Below are positions 21,901-22,370 of a DNA stretch of 22,370 nucleotides, in pieces. The DNA is taken from positions 1-22,370 of the forward strand of contig CATYDM010000032.1 of NCBI GenBank assembly GCA_958405195.1. Reading direction: 5' to 3'. How positions within the stretch are numbered: the stretch's first letter is position 1; each line of letters starts with the position of its first letter. The stretch comes from an uncultured Collinsella sp. (GTDB taxonomy: Bacteria > Actinomycetota > Coriobacteriia > Coriobacteriales > Coriobacteriaceae). The notes under the pieces are model-generated. The model saw nothing but the letters and a program-made list of their open reading frames with translations, did no database searches and had not been told where the DNA came from. A program made the translations under genes and the position numbers.

Positions 21901-22233
21901 TGCGAGGCGCGTATCATCCATGTGCGGGAGCCGTTCACCATGGACCCCCAATCGCCCGAGGTCATGGCGCTCCGTCGTGCCTACGAGGAGTTCGCGGGCC
22001 GGCCCGCGGTGCCGTTTGCTATTGGCGGGGGCACGTATGCACATCACTTTCCGCGTGCCGTGGGGTTCGGTCCGCTCGACCGCGCTGAGCCGCTGCCCGA
22101 TTGGGTCGGCCCCGAGCACGGCCCCGACGAGGGTATCTGGGAGCGCCAGCTCAAGCGCGCCCTCGCCATCTACATCCGTAGCCTCGAATCCCTCCTCAAC
22201 CCTAAAGTGAGGATAGACCCAAAATTGGGGTAA
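18985..22233 (+). CDS. PTS-type transcriptional regulator fused to M20/PepV-type dipeptidase, 1082 aa
   Basis: The ORF is continuous. Residues 1-~60 form an HTH (GAELAEALGVSRRTVVREV) and ~75-135 a second HTH-like unit (TVQVSGETYLSVRSVRAAMDEI), as in LicR/MtlR/BglG-type activators. ~170-340 is a helical, divergent PRD-like region. ~340-430 is EIIB-like (LLLVCGRPSVATI, C347). ~434-553 is EIIA-like with candidate phosphohistidine H498 (AFPHTI). A linker of about 50 residues leads to an M20 peptidase at ~605-1070. Its catalytic set looks complete: H696 and D698 (AHVDVV), D727 (GRGVLDDKG), E764-E765 (GASEEAG), D788 (TPDAEF), H870 (lid, AGHAAEP) and H1045 (PEHGPDE). Family lengths are about 550-650 and 450 residues, so the sum fits a true fusion. 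The last ~11 residues look unrelated to M20 proteins. The product may be a regulator and a Xaa-dipeptidase in one; an internal start could release the peptidase. Confidence 0.88.
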   Translation: MISKRQRQLLRALDDGPRSGAELAEALGVSRRTVVREVASASAWLESVGAGTISSDPNYHLVVTSEDAIASVLSQDLTDEARVLMCVLSRPGISTVQVSGETYLSVRSVRAAMDEINVRLRGVVALEARVGYGIDADFSGMGPADLLAALAIDNTGIAAELERSCGWDTLMRLIGERGEEYRLLMEPYLSQRQLRMQALAAVWCSAWLVPDAPGGADAGARAVTEFQQRKKDLLYRLVTCRAAILARIGEVLASHGIKSTREDLGSLIFDHVLRCALFPTLMSVEIQKQMRGIRMEHPFEFDFGADLSECLRAFDEHLFVEPDFLSLYVLASLEHFTRHPVSLLLVCGRPSVATINKSLIERGVDGVEVELVDSEPLARHALEDGSFDLVVGDAAAARNFKAAREWDLSFSGVLSAYEVDRIRQMELRVLYERDIASLLPRASYLELHVEAGDYLDELSRALGGLVAAHAISADEAALIMDRECQGDRLQLGHVAFPHTITPVAASTFRLLAIMPDAPLRDGDEQIDLVVVTLASQRLADKSSMFNYLFSVLHDAERAGVRLPHTYEETVAMPRRRAMSDEAMGARGALAAAYGVAGATGSITGAGLTPAAEIRAYVDEVWPSFLDDLEALVVVPSVVDESRAVAGAPWGMECHRALCVAMDVARRQGLSVVDCDGYVAYGELAGETPEQVATIAHVDVVPAGEGWTVEPYALTRREGVLMGRGVLDDKGAALASIYAAGFLARRVRNGWKPQRTLRCILGASEEAGMMDVRRYLTDHEPPAFLFTPDAEFAVCCGEKGCVNAEVSRAVDSAGAIIELTGGVARNAVPARAEALVCMDACVDGLPRAEGIDVEPVGDGTARIVAHGVAGHAAEPAGTVNAIGVLAAYLAACGVCSAAEREFLGFCKRALGVWDGSGLGIDVADELFGGLTCIGGTIRTQAGSFVLTLDARLPGAADVGQVGRRIEDVAREYGCEARIIHVREPFTMDPQSPEVMALRRAYEEFAGRPAVPFAIGGGTYAHHFPRAVGFGPLDRAEPLPDWVGPEHGPDEGIWERQLKRALAIYIRSLESLLNPKVRIDPKLG
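20703..20718 (+). promoter_or_regulatory. Internal Shine-Dalgarno and in-frame ATG at the fusion junction
   Basis: GAGGAGAAGAGCG precedes an ATG at 20716, which is codon 578 of the fused gene and in the same frame. Translation from here would give a 505-residue free M20 dipeptidase (20716-22233). The position coincides with the end of the EIIA-like domain, where a separate peptidase gene would be expected to begin. Confidence 0.5.
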
Positions 22234-22252
22234 TGGTGTCGCATGGGTAGCA

Positions 22253-22285
22253 TGGGACCTCGGACGTTTTTCCGGACCATGTCCC
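22253..22285 (-). other. Imperfect stem-loop after the partial transposase gene
   Basis: GGGAC (22254-22258) pairs with GTCCC (22281-22285), and CGGA (22261-22264) with TCCG (22271-22274). It lies 4 bases past the transposase stop codon in its direction of transcription and may be its terminator or part of the element's terminal inverted repeat. Confidence 0.3.
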
Positions 22286-22289
22286 GGCG

Positions 22290-22370
22290 CTATGCCGCAT
22301 GGCCCCTCTCCTCGTGATACTCCCTAATGGTCTTCCATCCTAGGTCCTTCTTGAGCTTGCCGTCCCTGTA
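22290..22370 (-). CDS. C-terminal end of a transposase, probably IS3-type (partial)
   Basis: The minus strand is open from the window edge to a TAG at 22290-22292 and ends ...KLKKDLGWKTIREYHEERG. The pattern of basic residues, LGW and a Y about six residues later resembles the tail of IS3-family OrfB (DDE integrase) proteins, which commonly end near an LGW-x-(S/T)-P-x-x-Y block. The other two minus-strand frames contain stops, so this frame is the only one that can be coding. Only 26 residues are visible, so the family is tentative. The element would extend to the right of the window. Confidence 0.4.
   Translation of the reverse strand, partial: YRDGKLKKDLGWKTIREYHEERGHAA

Noticed and set aside
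1..22370. CRISPR arrays, tRNA or rRNA genes
   Set aside because: No regularly spaced direct repeats of CRISPR length, no cloverleaf with a TTC-type T-loop and no rRNA-like sequence were noticed in the intergenic regions. A tRNAscan or Rfam run would settle it.

Overview
The window reads as a chromosomal segment of a high-GC Gram-positive gut actinobacterium, most likely Collinsella or a close relative in the Coriobacteriia. This is an inference from codon style, gene content (a tilS-hpt-ftsH cluster, an actinobacterial EF-G-like paralogue, PTS genes with a fused regulator) and recurrent TACAAT -10 boxes. No rRNA, tRNA or CRISPR array was seen.

Layout. Positions 1-1374 hold a strong terminator, a small tail-anchored hypothetical protein (minus strand) and an Hsp20 chaperone with a heat-shock-type leader. 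Positions 1383-6655 hold a YycJ-type metallo-beta-lactamase-fold protein (minus strand), then the conserved housekeeping run tilS, hpt, ftsH, closed by a terminator. Positions 6678-9024 hold a hairpin repeat element, a class I aminotransferase and a PHP-family phosphatase. Positions 9049-10836 hold an RlmD-type 23S rRNA methyltransferase (minus strand) and a 143-bp nested palindrome in the divergent intergenic region. Positions 10837-13177 are a complete three-gene polar amino acid ABC importer (Tat-type lipoprotein, permease, ATPase). Positions 13178-15580 carry an EF-G-like protein with degraded G3 and G4 motifs.

The most unusual part is 15661-22233. A fructose-type PTS (separate EIIA, then EIIBC) is followed by a MalY/PatB-type PLP C-S lyase. 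Four bases later comes a 1082-residue protein that joins a PTS-type transcriptional regulator (HTH, a PRD-like region, EIIB-like and EIIA-like domains) to a complete-looking M20/PepV-type dipeptidase. An in-frame ATG with its own Shine-Dalgarno sequence sits exactly at the junction, so the peptidase may also be made alone. Three helically phased GGTGAC boxes precede the operon promoter and could be the regulator's sites. A working hypothesis is that the locus imports a sugar-linked, cysteine-containing or peptide-linked compound by PTS, trims it with the M20 peptidase and cleaves a C-S bond with the lyase, with regulation and peptidase activity on one polypeptide.

The right edge enters what looks like the 3' end of an IS3-type transposase on the minus strand, so the operon abuts a mobile element.
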